Part shown: positions 37,215 through 49,400 of the stretch, piece by piece
Numbering within the stretch: the stretch's first letter is position 1
Layout of the letters: each line of letters starts with the position of its first letter
DNA from: Amblyornis subalaris
Lineage: Eukaryota > Chordata > Aves > Passeriformes > Ptilonorhynchidae
DNA length: 64,000 nucleotides
NCBI GenBank assembly: GCA_018881555.1
Contig: JACAXG010000110.1
Span: forward strand, 124,001-188,000
Reading direction: 5' to 3'
Position numbers and translations under genes: made by a program
Notes under the pieces: generated by a model
Database searches by the model: none
What the model saw: only the letters and a program-made list of their open reading frames with translations
What the model was told of the DNA's origin: nothing

Positions 37215-38515
37215 CATAGAATCCTAGAATGGTTTGGGTTGGAAGAGACTTTAAAATTCATTTAGTTCCAACCCCCCTGCTGTGGACAAAGGACACCTTC
37301 CACAGGACCAGGCTGGTCAAAGCCCCATCCAGCCTGGTCTTGAACACTTCCGGGGCTGGGGCATCCACACCTTATCTGGGCAACCAGTTTCAGTGCCTCA
37401 CCACCTGCACTGCAAAGAGTTTCTTCCCTATGGCTAATCTAAAGTTACCCTCCTTCAGCTTAAGGCCATTCCTCCTTGTCCTATCACTTGTCCCTATGCT
37501 CTTGAGGAGCCTTCTTGTAGGTGCTCTTTAGGCACTGGAAGGTGCTACAACATCTCCACTGAGCCTTCTCTTCTCCAGGCTGAACAACTCCAAGTCTGTC
37601 AGCCTGTCCACATAGGAGAGGTCCTCCAGCCCTCTAATCATTTTTGTGGCCTCTTCTGGACTCACTCCAACAGGTCGATGTCCTTCCTGTGCTGGGACCC
37701 CAGAGCTGGGTGCAGCACTGCAGGTGGGGTCTCACTAGAGCAGAGCAGAGCAGAGAAGAGCAGAGCAGAGCAGAGCAGAGGGGCAGAATCTCCTCCCTCG
37801 CCCTGCTGGCCATGCTGCTTTGGATGCAGCCCAGGGCACAATTGTCTCTCTGGGCTGTGGGTGGGCATTGCTGGGTCATGTCCAGCATTTCAGCCATGAG
37901 AATCCCCAAGACCTTCTCAGTAAGTTTGTCTCCAGTTCTGTACTCATGTCTGGGATTGCTCTGAAGTTGGTGCAGAACCTTGCTCTTGGCCTTATGGGAC
38001 CTCACAAGATTCCCATAGCTCACTTCTCAAGTTTGTCCAGGTCCCCCTGAATAGCATCCCATCCTTCTGTTGTGTCACCTGCACTGCTCACCTTTCTGTC
38101 ACCCACAAATGTGCTGAGGGTGCACTTGTCCCGCTGTCTGTGTCATTGATAAAGATACTAAAGAGCCCCAGGCCCAAGACAGAGCCCTGATGGACACCAC
38201 TCATCACTGACGTCCATTTGGAATGGGATAATAGAGCCACTGACCACAACTGGCTGCATCCATCCAGCCAATTCCTTATCCACCGAATATTCCACCCTTC
38301 AAATCCACGTCTCTCCAATTTGGAGATAGGCATGTCATGCCCCTGTCAGAGGCTTTACAGAACTCTAGAGAGGTGACATTGCTCAGTATTCCCTTCCAGA
38401 CCGTTGCAGTCACTCCATCGTAAAAGCTCACTAGATTGGCCAGGAGTGATCTGCTCTTAGTAAGGCCGTGCTGGCTGTCTCAGGTCAGCTTCTCATCTTG
38501 CATGTGCCATAGATG
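37215..38515 (-). mobile_element. CR1 LINE, longest copy in the window (partial reverse transcriptase to 3' end)
   Basis: The plus strand starts with the reverse complement of a CR1 3' end (CATAGAATCCTAGAATGG, GGTTGGAAGAGACTT) and runs for 1.3 kb into ORF2. On the minus strand the reverse-transcriptase block IRNWLDG then GVHQGSVLG is readable (the latter at 38198-38172). It is followed by FVGDRK where an active copy has the catalytic F-A/C-DD motif, so the enzyme is dead. Further on come KAKSKVLHQL, DMTQQC, NCALGCI and [14 protein letters not shown]. Stops and frameshifts split the frame several times. The copy is 5'-truncated within the reverse-transcriptase domain, as usual for CR1. A pentanucleotide expansion sits inside it (see next entry). 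Confidence 0.95.
37741..37780. repeat. (CAGAG)8 pentanucleotide microsatellite inside CR1
   Basis: Eight 5-base units, CAGAG with one AAGAG variant (37756-37760). On the element's coding strand this is a CTCTG run at the place where CR1 ORF2 normally reads [11 protein letters not shown]. It enlarges that block with extra L, C and S codons. The microsatellite therefore grew from the LINE's own coding sequence after insertion. Confidence 0.9.
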
Positions 38516-38850
38516 CTTTCATTCCCAAAATGCACTTAATTTCATTAAGAATCGAAACTTAACCTTTCAAAGGGAATGTAATTAAAACAGGACAATTTAA
38601 AATTTCTCTTTTAAGCTCAAAAATTGTAGTGTTATCTCCCTAAGTAAGGAATTAAGCTGTGCAACAGGTTGCTGCTAACCAGCTATGCAGTGGCAGTGGA
38701 TAAATATTTGAGAAGTACTCTTGGTCTTGAAAGAAGTAAGATTTTCTCCCAGTTAATCCAGGATATAAATGTTTTAAAACACCTATTTCTCTGCTGAATA
38801 CTCACAGTTTGAAAGTTGTTATATGACAGTCCTTTAATTCCCTTTGGCTG
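38516..38850. other. Unique spacer between CR1 and solo LTR
   Basis: About 335 bases of AT-rich DNA in which I see no repeat, exon or regulatory motif. Confidence 0.5.
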
Positions 38851-39298
38851 TGATGCCTAAAATAGGAGTACCTGAAACAGAGACTGAGCAAAGTTAGTGG
38901 ATAAAGGTAGTAATTTATTGAAGGCCTTCAACTGGTACACCTTTGGGCAGTACAGAGCCTGGCCGAGGCCAAAGCTTCAGCTAGGTTGGACCCAAGATGG
39001 ATGCCGATCACGAGTTTTCCCCCTCAGATATAGGTTTGGTACATTTGCATATCAGGGTTAATTGTCCAATTATAGTTCCAGGTAATGAAGTAATATTCCC
39101 TCATTCACCCCCCTCCCAATTCACTTTGTTTATACTTAGGCCTAGGACAGTGACCTTGGTTCCCAGGCCTAGAAAGGTGATTGTTTTGTCTACCCAGGAT
39201 GTGAAGAGATCATACTTAGCACATAATATGGAGTTCAGAATTACACACCAATACAGTGCAGGATTAGAAAAATCTAAAAGCTAATACTTAAGGCATCA
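38851..39298 (-). mobile_element. Solo LTR of an endogenous retrovirus, intact ends
   Basis: A 448-base element begins TGATGCCT and ends AGGCATCA, an 8-base perfect inverted terminal repeat with the canonical TG...CA. It is flanked on both sides by GCTG (38847-38850 and 39299-39302), a 4-base target-site duplication. The sense strand is minus: TATAAA at 39134-39129 is followed about 210 bases on by AATAAA at 38919-38914, giving U3-R-U5 order. No retroviral genes lie on either side, so the provirus has recombined down to one LTR. A 4-base duplication is typical of gammaretrovirus-like (ERV1) elements, but a 5-base one with one mutated base cannot be excluded. I do not know the subfamily name. 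Confidence 0.85.
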
Positions 39299-42200
39299 GC
39301 TGTGTTTAAAAACCAAGGCAAGCAACCAAGAAATCAAACAAACAAGAATAAAGTGCTTGTAATTAATAGCAAGAGGATGCCTGTGTATGCATTCTACCAG
39401 TTCTGGATTCTTAATTCAGCATGCCTTAAACACTTACATGATTTTGCATTATAATAAAACTTTGTGCAATACTCACAATAAGTATTGCACTGCAAAAAGG
39501 CTCAGATACAATGAGAGGGAGTTATTTAGAAGAGCAAAAGTGAAAATACACAGTGTCTGCAGACCTTTTTTTCCCACAGCATTGTATGCACACTGGCATT
39601 ACCCTAGTGCTGTTGGCATTGCTCCCAAAATATTCTTCTAAACTACAGACTGAGATCATGTCAGACAGCAAGTAAAGCAGAGAAGGATACAGCTGACTGC
39701 TATGTATTCAAACAACAATAGGAAGCAAATCCTCTTTAGATGCCCTGATGAGAAGACATTATGTCCTTGGTGGCTTGGAGGTGGCCTTTAAGACCAGCCC
39801 CCATAAAGCACCCTTCTAATCACAGCTGATGATGGTGTCCAGCACCAGTGCTGCTGGCCGAAGTAGCTCCACCATTTCCTTTCCCTATACACTGCACAGG
39901 GCACTTGCCTGGGAATTAACACATTCTTTGTACTGAAGCTCTGAGTGTTGTGTGTGCTGAGGTGAGTAGAGGAATTGGTTTTTGTCACATTTTACAATTC
40001 TGTCATTTTCTGATCCAATTTTGCATCCTGTCACTTGCCACATGCAGTGCTTAAGAAACAAGAAGTCTCTTTCAGTACTCATATGCCAATTTATCTACTT
40101 GATCCCATGGATCTCGTTATGCAGCAGGGTTTGTGGGTGGATAAGATTTTCCAGATTGCATATGTTAATGGGGAGCAGGAAAGATCAACATTTTTAGAAG
40201 CTTTTATTTTTCTGGCTTCTCCAGGATTTTTTGAACAGGAGATTGAAAAGCTGTGGATTTCTGGCTGTATTAATGATCACAGGCATACCAGCCTATTTGG
40301 TCCCTTGCAATGGCATTTTTCTGGAGGCTACTCCTGGCACTGCCACTGTCATTCCTGACAGCTGTGAGCTCTTTATTAGTGCAGGGTACAAGTCCGTATA
40401 AAGAGCCCTCATCAGGCGGAGTTGCACGGTAGGTATGGTCGTTCTCCAGAAGCTGAGGTGTAAATGAGTGTTACTGGTTCCAGAAAGTGAGGTTCTTTTC
40501 CTGATTTTGAACAAATAAGGAGTTTTTGTAGGGAATGGAGATGCATGGTAACACACAAATGCAGTTCTAAATAGAGGGTGCTTTTAGTCATTGCAAGCAT
40601 TTTTATATATTGCTTAATCCTTTTTATTTTTCTTTCTTAGAATTTAATTGTGTGTGATGAGTCAAAACTATGAAGCTATCCACTGAGAAGTGCTATGGAT
40701 GATATCATGCCATATATGTTAGATGTTGTTTGAAAACCACATTGCATTACTATTGTGTTTCTGCAAAAGGAGCGGCTGGGGAGAAGAACACATAAAATGA
40801 ATGGTAGTCTGTGCTTTAAACTGCACCTGTTCATGTATTGGAATGGTGTGTTTTTATGGGTTGAAATACTGTACTAAAGAAGACATGTTTTGATTTTACT
40901 GCTGCTGGGAATTTTTCTGTCTTTGTACCCTGCTGTAATAGAAATATGAGTCTTCAATATCTCCCATAAAGAAATTGAAGATATAGAACCTAGGAATAAG
41001 GTAATTATCTTCCTAAAGACGAAACTATCTTTTTGGCACTAAGGAAGCAAAAAGCTTCATGACCTAAGCTAATCATCAGACAGAGTCTGGAAGACATTAT
41101 TTTCTTTTATGGTACAACATCCTCCTCTGGAGAGGATTGTAGAAGTGTCCTGCCTTCTACTGAAGCATCTGATGTAAGTAACTCCAGGGGAAAAAAGTAT
41201 GAGAAGAAGTCTTAGGTGCTCTCTTCTATAAGAAAGCCGATCATATGAAAAGCTGAGAAATTATTTTCCATCAACAAAAATGTAATTTCAGCTTTAAGGA
41301 ATAAGTTTTTGACATTCTTGAGGAGAATTTTGTAATTTTACAACAATAACAGAGAAAATATTTTATTGACAGTACTGAAGATCAATGCTGATGGGACATT
41401 AAAGGCTCTATTATGTTTTCCTGAAAGAATATAAAATTTTATTTCATTTCTATAGGAAAAAAAATGTAGGTTTTAACTGCTTTTACATTGACCATTACAG
41501 AACTTGTTAGCTGTGTGGTTCTGCTCTTCAAATTTGTGCTAAATTGTGTTCTTCAACTATATCAATGTTCAAATACTTAAATAATCAAATATTTATCAAA
41601 TAATTAGCATGTTTAGATTGAATTTCAGAGTTAAGATTATTTAACAATTATTTACCACTACTCTTCTAACTTTTCTAAGTAAAAATATCTCTAGGAAGGC
41701 ATCCTTTATGTGCTCATCTGGTTTTACTGTATAGTTACAAAATGTAGGTAGGAATGAGTCACCAACTTGAGGCATAAATGCTTTCCAGCCTTAAACAAGT
41801 CTTTCTTTTGTATGCAGAGGTGACTTACCAATTAATACTTTGTCAGAGGCAAGGTTGCCTATCAGCCTTTCTAGTCTGAAAACTTATGACTGTCGAGCTC
41901 CTTGTGGATATTACGCTCATTGCCTCATTAATGAAATAACACATTGTCTAAACTCAGAGACCTCCTAATGGAACAGAAGGGAATACATTTCCTGTCTTGT
42001 CTTTTTTATTGAAGTAACTTACGGGGAAATCTAATCTTCGGGAGACAATATGTCGTAAAAGTTAAAATAGACAATTGGATTTCCACTTCCCTTTTTAGCA
42101 GTGAATTATTGGGTCATTTGGGCAAACACTGTCTAACACATAGGTGATTTCTGAAGGTAATGCCACACGAATCCACCTCACCATGCTCTTGTTTATATGC

Positions 42201-45200
42201 TTTGCTCTTTGGTGGATGTGCTTTCCAAGTCTATTAAGTACATATTAGGTGTCCATATAAAAGCACTTCTTGCACAATCTGCACAAAGAATGTTAGTGGG
42301 CTGTTTTGCTAAGGTTTGTGTTATAACAAAATACCTTCACCTGCTGCATGGGAGACCTACTGCAGGTCCTGCAACTTGTTGGAATGCTATGTGGAGAAGT
42401 GCTAGTGAAAGTCTGTGTCCCTACTGTGCATTACATCCCTTTTGTACATTGCACTGAAGAAAGTACACGAGGCTCTGTGCTGAAGAACTCTTCAGTTTCT
42501 TAATAATCTTCATACCTGGCAATAGAAGGATCCTCAACTAACTTCAATGTCAAGATGTACTGAGTATGTGAATATTTCTACAGAGTATCGGTATGGATAG
42601 ATTCTTAAGAAAGTTGTGCTGGTTTTGTAGTGGGCTGTAAGCCTTCAGAAAGCATTAAAAAAGGTATTTCTCCTCCGTTGTGATCTGAATGCTATATTTT
42701 TTTTTTCACTTTGATAGAAAGGAATGCGGTGATATCTCTTCTGCACTGACCCATTACTATTTTCATTGTGATATAGGATGGAAGCAGACCCACAGTGAAA
42801 TTAGCAGCGGATCGGTGCAGAAGGAGACACCGTCCTGTGGCAACAAGGATTTAAACACCAACCTAGAATAAAAACATAGTTCTTCACCCTAAAATATACA
42901 CATTCTATGGCTGGAACACTCTGTGAGATTAAAAAAAATGAAATCTACATAAAGAAATCTTGTGGACTGAAAAGAAAAATGTGTTCCTGCAGTTGGGAAC
43001 CATGAAACGTGAGCACCTTTTGAGGTCACACAGCCAAGGACAAGTTGTTTGAAATAGCTAACAAGCAAGCAAAACCCACAGTAAAAATCTTCATTTTGCC
43101 TCATCTTCCTGGGTTGAGATGAATCTTCATTTTCCACTTATTGAGAAACTTTATGGATTACAGTCACTTGGGTGCTGTTGGATGCCCAAGCTGTATATGT
43201 AATATTTCAGAAATATTTGCTACCTATTTTTCCTTTTATTGCCCATAACTCTGTTGCAAAAGACTGATAGAAATGGTCACCTTGCTCATTCACCGCAGAG
43301 CATTTAAAACTTGCCAGAGTTTCTTCACACAAGGAGTGAGCAGCCAAGACTAACAGCGAGGAAAATAACCCTGGCTGTGAAATTGGGAACAACAGCTGCC
43401 CGATATGCCTATCAGAAGCAGGTTTTTTCAGACAAATTACAAAGATTTCTCTAGTCTCCTTTTGCCATGGAAGAAAAATACTCAGAAGCTTTTCCTGAAG
43501 ATTTATATTCACACAAAAGGTACTTAAATCTGATATCCCGAAGTGAAGATGTGTTTTATTTCATTTTCCTCTTTTTATTGAGGAAAAGGTTTCTCTGGGA
43601 TCGGTGAGTTGTGTGCTATAGCAGCATTGCCAGCCTCTGCATGGGATGACTGGCACTGCAGGGTGTGTTCCCGTCTGTGGATTGCTCTCTCCCTGTTCCT
43701 AAAGTGGCAGCTGTAGCAGTGCCTGCTGCGCCCCAGCCCCTATGGACACACTGCACACAGACACACCAGCCCAAGATGCTGTACTACTGTTCCATCATCT
43801 TGCTGTCTACTTTCTGACCTCCCCATGATTTTCCACTGTAGGGCACAGGTGTGTGCACCATTTTCTTGTACTCTTCCGGAAGCCCGTGTTCGTTTCTTGG
43901 CCCCTGTTTCAGTGAGGTGACATTTTATTCATTCTTTGTACAATGTTGGCAAAATGCCATTCTGACTGCAGGGCAGTTTGCTGCCATAATAAAAATAATT
44001 TTGAGAGGCAGAAAAAGACACATAAGATTTCAAGTTTGATTTAAACTTCTTTCTTATTTACAAAACAGTGACTTGAAGATACTGGTTCTGCTCTGTGTGA
44101 GTACTTCTAACTCACACACTCATTTGTATTTTATTCCACTACTGGAGTAGCTTACAAATAGTTTCACCATTTCAGTTTTCTCATGTTAATTAGGCTGTAT
44201 ACAGCACGAGAACCCATAGGCAGGCTACATAGGTCTCTGCTACAGGCAGAACCAGTTGTACTTCAAAATCAGTAACAGTACTACTCATAGGCTAACTACT
44301 ATTTGAAAAGGAACTTAAAGGATTTAATTCTGGGCTCACTGACGGGCAGAACAAGAAATCAATTTCTCGGAAGAGCATTACCTCTCCTATTTTTTAATCT
44401 AAATTTATTATATATATTGCATACACGATATACATACGTATTTTACCCCCTTTAAGAGAAGCAAAATAAAGAAAACCATATTTTTTCTTTCAGTATTTAT
44501 TGCAGACATCACTTGCCTGCTCTGAAAGAGCTGCTGTTGCCACGTTATAGGCTGGAAGTGTTCCTATCATGCTTTTATGTTATGCCGTAACTTAATAATG
44601 CACAGTATTTCTGGTTTGAGACTAGCAATGAACATCTTCTTTCCACTAGCCTAATAAGCAAGTGTACTGCTCCAATGTGAATCTCTGCTGATGCTCATGA
44701 TTTGTGACAAGCAGAATCTAGCTTTATTGCCAGTTTAATATTTCCTAAGCTTTTCTCCGTCCTACAGTCGGTCTTCCAGTGTGGCCTGCTTTTTTCCCTG
44801 TTGGTGATTATTTTGTTTCATAACGATTATTCCTTTGATTCAATTGAAGATTAGTATTATCTTTCCTTACTAATATTTTAGCAAATCAAGTAGGCTTTAG
44901 TGTCTGGCTTTTATGCCTAATTAAAGATTTTTGTTTTGGAAGACTTTAGATTGCCATGCATGACTGCATCCCATTGTCTCCCTAATAATCCCTTTATAAT
45001 ACTCAGTAAAGGTTCATTTTAGCTCATGGTCTTCATCATTGCTTTAGACTTACAGTCAAGAGTGGGCATTTTTCTGAAGTATGAGAAATTCAATGCAATG
45101 TAAGAAGCAGCATCCTGTTAAGGTGTCCCTACAGCTGAGACCCATTTTTCACAGCAGTTACAATCCCAAGATCATCCCTGGGGAATGAGTTTGAGGCTCT

Positions 45201-45825
45201 AACACAAAGATAAGGCTAAAGAGATGACACAGTGGGTTTGATTCTCCAGCTGCTGTCTATACTGCAACCGGTTATGTCGAACACAGAATGTGCAGCATAA
45301 GGCTACCCATGTAGTTTGTGTGGTCCCCTCTGTGCCCTGTAAAAACACCAGACTAAATAATTTGGCACAAAGAACCTCAGAGTGTAACACTTCTCCTTAG
45401 AGAAAATGGTGGATAGCAGGAATAATTTTCAGTATAGATTCCAGGAGATGAGAAAAACTGACCATGTGCCAGACGACACAGAGGCTACAGACGACTTTGA
45501 AATGCTGCTGCACTGGTTTGCATACCTTTCTCAGTCTGGAGTCCTGAAGTGTGTTATGTTTGCTTGCTGCTTTCTGGTTTTCAGAGTATAATGATTACTA
45601 GTATTACAAATAATAAAAATATGTTGTGCATCTGTTGTATATACACTTGCGCCACATTGCCACTGAGGAAGCATAACTGCCTCTGAATAAGATCTTACAC
45701 GGTTCTTTTTTCCCATATTCAGGATTCAACCATGCAAAAAATTACTGTAGGTGCCTGTATGATTTACCCCTTTTATCCACCTCTGTGAAATGATGGTGCC
45801 TCACATTGAGCTGTTATTCTCTGTG
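39299..45825. other. Unique DNA with candidate conserved non-coding stretches
   Basis: No coding exon is recognised in 6.5 kb. The segments 41880-42120 and 44700-45020 look different from their surroundings: AT-rich but with CpGs kept in the first, and with CCTAATTAAAG-type homeobox sites in the second. A GC-richer patch lies at 43600-43800. Short frames such as 43207-43512 (minus) have no known relatives. Confidence 0.5.
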
Positions 45826-46486
45826 TGTCATGGATGGAGTTATGTACTTCACTCATAAGAGAGAAGCAACAATATACTTTATTGATATAAAATAGTGAGT
45901 TTACAAAGTTCAATGGCAAATGTGACAGAGGATTAACAAGACTTGATGTCAAGATATGCTTGACTATTTACTTCATAGAAGACAGGGTCTGACAGAACTG
46001 TAAAGGAGATCCTCCCATTTGGTCATGACATTTGGACAAGACCCCTTTGCATCCTAAACGTCTTCTCAGAGAGGAGTTTATGTGTGGATGAGTCCAGACT
46101 TAGACTTGGTCAACAATTCATGTCTAAAGGATTATATGTGTACAATCAATTCTTTGTATTGCTTACCTGAGATTTCAAAGTTTTGCGTGCAGTTAATCAG
46201 TTACTGGGAACGTGCTGCTGGAAGGAATCACTCAGCCTCAAGGAGCAGCTCTGCGAGATGTCTCTCTCAAGGGGAGATCCTGGCATGCAGTCCTCTGCAT
46301 GCAGGAGAGCTCAATGGGCCCTGGGGTGTCCACTATTTAAGGGGTAAGAGGACTGATTTACAGTCATTATTTGCACACCTGCAAGATGTCTGGGTCACAA
46401 TTCCAGAGAGCCCTTGGCTACTGTATTGCCATCTGTTCCCCAAAGCGAGCAGGATGCAGCCATCCCAGCCCTTGCTGATGGCTACA
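45826..46486 (-). mobile_element. Probable LTR, minus orientation (ends tentative)
   Basis: On the minus strand a TATA-like TTAAATA (near 46340-46334) lies upstream of an AATAAA (45883-45878). The plus-strand ends TGTCATGG (45826) and GGCTACA (46486) give TG...CA with only three inverted bases and no clear target duplication. The overall texture, GC-richer in the presumed U3 and AT-rich near the poly(A) site, is that of an avian endogenous retroviral LTR. The limits are a best guess, and similar texture continues to about 46860. The open frame 46082-46492 lies inside it and is not a gene. Confidence 0.5.
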
Positions 46487-49400
46487 GTGTAAGCCAGGGG
46501 CAGCAGAGGAAGGAGGGTGTCACCCTGCCACATTGTGCTGCTGCATACTCTGTGCTCACAGACACATATTTCAGAGCCCTTAAGCAAATGAGGCCTGCAA
46601 GCCCAAGCACTGAGTGCTGCATTAGCTCCGTGCGTCACTCAACTCCCTTACAGCGGTGGTGTAACCTGAGCTCCAGATGGCTACTCATCAGCTATCAGAG
46701 GTGTCAGTAACACCCCATGGAGTGTGCCCTCCACACATTGTGGTGCAGAGGCACCACAATGGCAGCTTGGAACAAATTTTGGTACCACCTGCTGTGCCAC
46801 AACCACTGGCAGGAGGTCATGAGTCCACTGGATGTACCATCACAAGGGGTGTCAGGAATCTGGTTCTTTTCATTACATAAAAACTGAAAAAATTGGGGTT
46901 ATGACAAGACTTGGTGTAAGGGAGGGATTCTTACCTACATTCATTAGCTGATTAAGATGAAATTCGGTTTATAACTAGAGAGAAGTTAGATTGTCACATA
47001 GGAATTTATTCTGAAAGTATAAATGCTTTTGGCCATTCCTTCTTTGGTAACACACCCTTCTCATCCCCACCAGAGAAACTATCACCAAGAAGAACTGTGC
47101 ACCCACAAGGAAGTGCAGTGGTGTTTGTAGGTACCTGTAGGCTCAGAAGCTGGTTCTGGAAAGATGCTAAGAGCCAGATACAGGATCAGATGTAGACTGG
47201 ATTTTCCAAAGGTGAGAACAACTTACACATCCCCTTGTAAAGTATTTTATTGTTGTATTATTGGAAAGCTCTGAAATGTGGCATACAGAAATAACTGCTA
47301 ATCTGATAAAGTTGAAGTACCTGTTAGTTCTTTTGCAGATCCAGCAGACAGGTCTAAATAAATTTTGAGTATTGAGAATTCTTTTGTGAAGATCTCTTTC
47401 TTCTGCTTTTCTGGATGAATACATTCTCTAAAGCTGTACTTTCCGGTGCTTCATTCAGCCATCTAAAGATTCCTAAAAAAAGGCAATGATTGCTCGTAAA
47501 TAAGGAGGTGTACATTATGTGGTCATGGTTGTCTGCCATTACCTAGAAATGCAAATATAAAACATCGTGTAGGAGCTACTCTTAGTTTTTCTTGATCTGA
47601 CAGTTGTGTCCCTTTGGCAGGCAAAGCTGGTAAGGCCTCCAAACAGGCCTGTGTCTCACTACTGAGGTACTGCTGCTGAGAGCGCGCATTCCCCTACATA
47701 GCATCCAAGATGTCACTCTACAGCCCGCTGTGCGCAGCAGAACAACCACTGCTGCCACAGGAAGTTCTGCTCATGCTGTGTGCAGGTCTTGGGAAAGTAC
47801 ACTGAATGTTAAACTCTACCAGGGCACTGGTATAACTGCTCTGAATCTTGCCAGAGAGACTTGCATTTATAATTTATGCTCTGAAATTTCATTGTATACC
47901 AAGTTCAGCTAGTTGCAGTTGTGTATCTTACATTTGCATGTGTCTGTGAAAGAGCTTGCCAACAGTCATCTCTCCCAGGGATGGTCTTTGAAGAAATCCA
48001 CAGGAGACATGTCAAGGCCAAAGCTCCCTTTTCTGTAAGACTCACTCGTATTTATAGAGTTCTTTCATTCTAGTTTTTGAAACTTCTAATTTCCCTCAAT
48101 TGAATTGATTCTCTTTGTTACAAAATGCCACAGTTGAATCCTTTGATATATAAGTAGAAAATTATGGTATTGCAAACCTGCTCTGTTGCTAATAGAATTG
48201 AGAAATATTCACTTCAGTGAATCACATAGGCAAGCAGGCATTATATTTAATTATCACAATCTCACTCTGAATTCTTATTTGGCTATGCAAAGTGACCAGT
48301 GAATAACCTATTTTGCATTTTTTTTAATACCTAAACTGATCCTTCTTAGTCAAATGGTAAGCCCAGGAGATTTATTTATTTTATGTAAACATGTAATTTA
48401 GCAAAACAGCTTTAATTTTCCAGTTATGGTGAATCTATTATTTTTTATATTGCAAGGGAAAGTATTTATATGGCGGTCCAAGACTGTTTTGCCAGAGTCC
48501 AATCTCCTTTTCGCTGAATGCAGAGTATTACAAACTGCAAATAAAATTCATTTCATTAAAATTCATAAACACCACATGTCCCTTTGACATAACATCATGA
48601 TAGTTAAAGTCAGTTGTGCATGGTATGCTTAGCTTCTTGAACAAAAATAGTATGCAACTTCATTACAGAGAGGGAATTTTATGAGCACTTGATGATCACT
48701 GCAGTTATGTATTTGACAGTAAGTCCAATTCTGTTCTTCTATCACCAAAATTTTCAGAGGGTTTGTTCTCAGTAGTGAGGTAGAGCAGTCTGTTACTGTA
48801 GGTCTCTCTGAAATTGTCCCTTTCCTGCTCCAAGGTTGTGGGGGCTCTAAATTGTTGGGATTAAGATTGTCTGGATAGTCCAGGGAACAGTATTTGTCAG
48901 TATTTGTTTAGATTCGAATAAAGTTGCAAAGCTTGCTGCTGGCTCATGTTGATGCTCAGTTCTAGTTTCTTGTACTGTACTGGAGTTGCAAAGACAGTTT
49001 CTTTTAAAGCATGTTTTAAAGTTCCATGTGCAGGTATATGGTCCAATAAAAAGACATGCTATTTCTGGCAGCAAAAAAAGACCTCCAGTGCAGAGATCAT
49101 GTTGACTTTTATGAGGCTTATGTTCTAAATATAAGCTTTTCTTCAATGAAAGCAGCATGAGAGTACTGCCTTTCAAAAATTATAGATTAGTGCTCTTCTT
49201 CTGAACAGTAATTAATTTCCATTTAAATTTTTTATATATATGTGGATATTTGAGCTTATGTAAAAGATACTGAAGTGTAAGCATTTGAGAGAAAGTAGAG
49301 TTTGCAGCAAACTTGCCTTGTGACAGGGTTTTTCCCCTCAGTTTTTGCTCTGCTAGTAACACAGGCTCTGTAACCAGTAAAGAATTATAATTATTGCGTC

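Noticed and set aside
46082..46492. 136-codon plus-strand frame
   Set aside because: It runs antisense through a probable LTR and has no recognisable motif.
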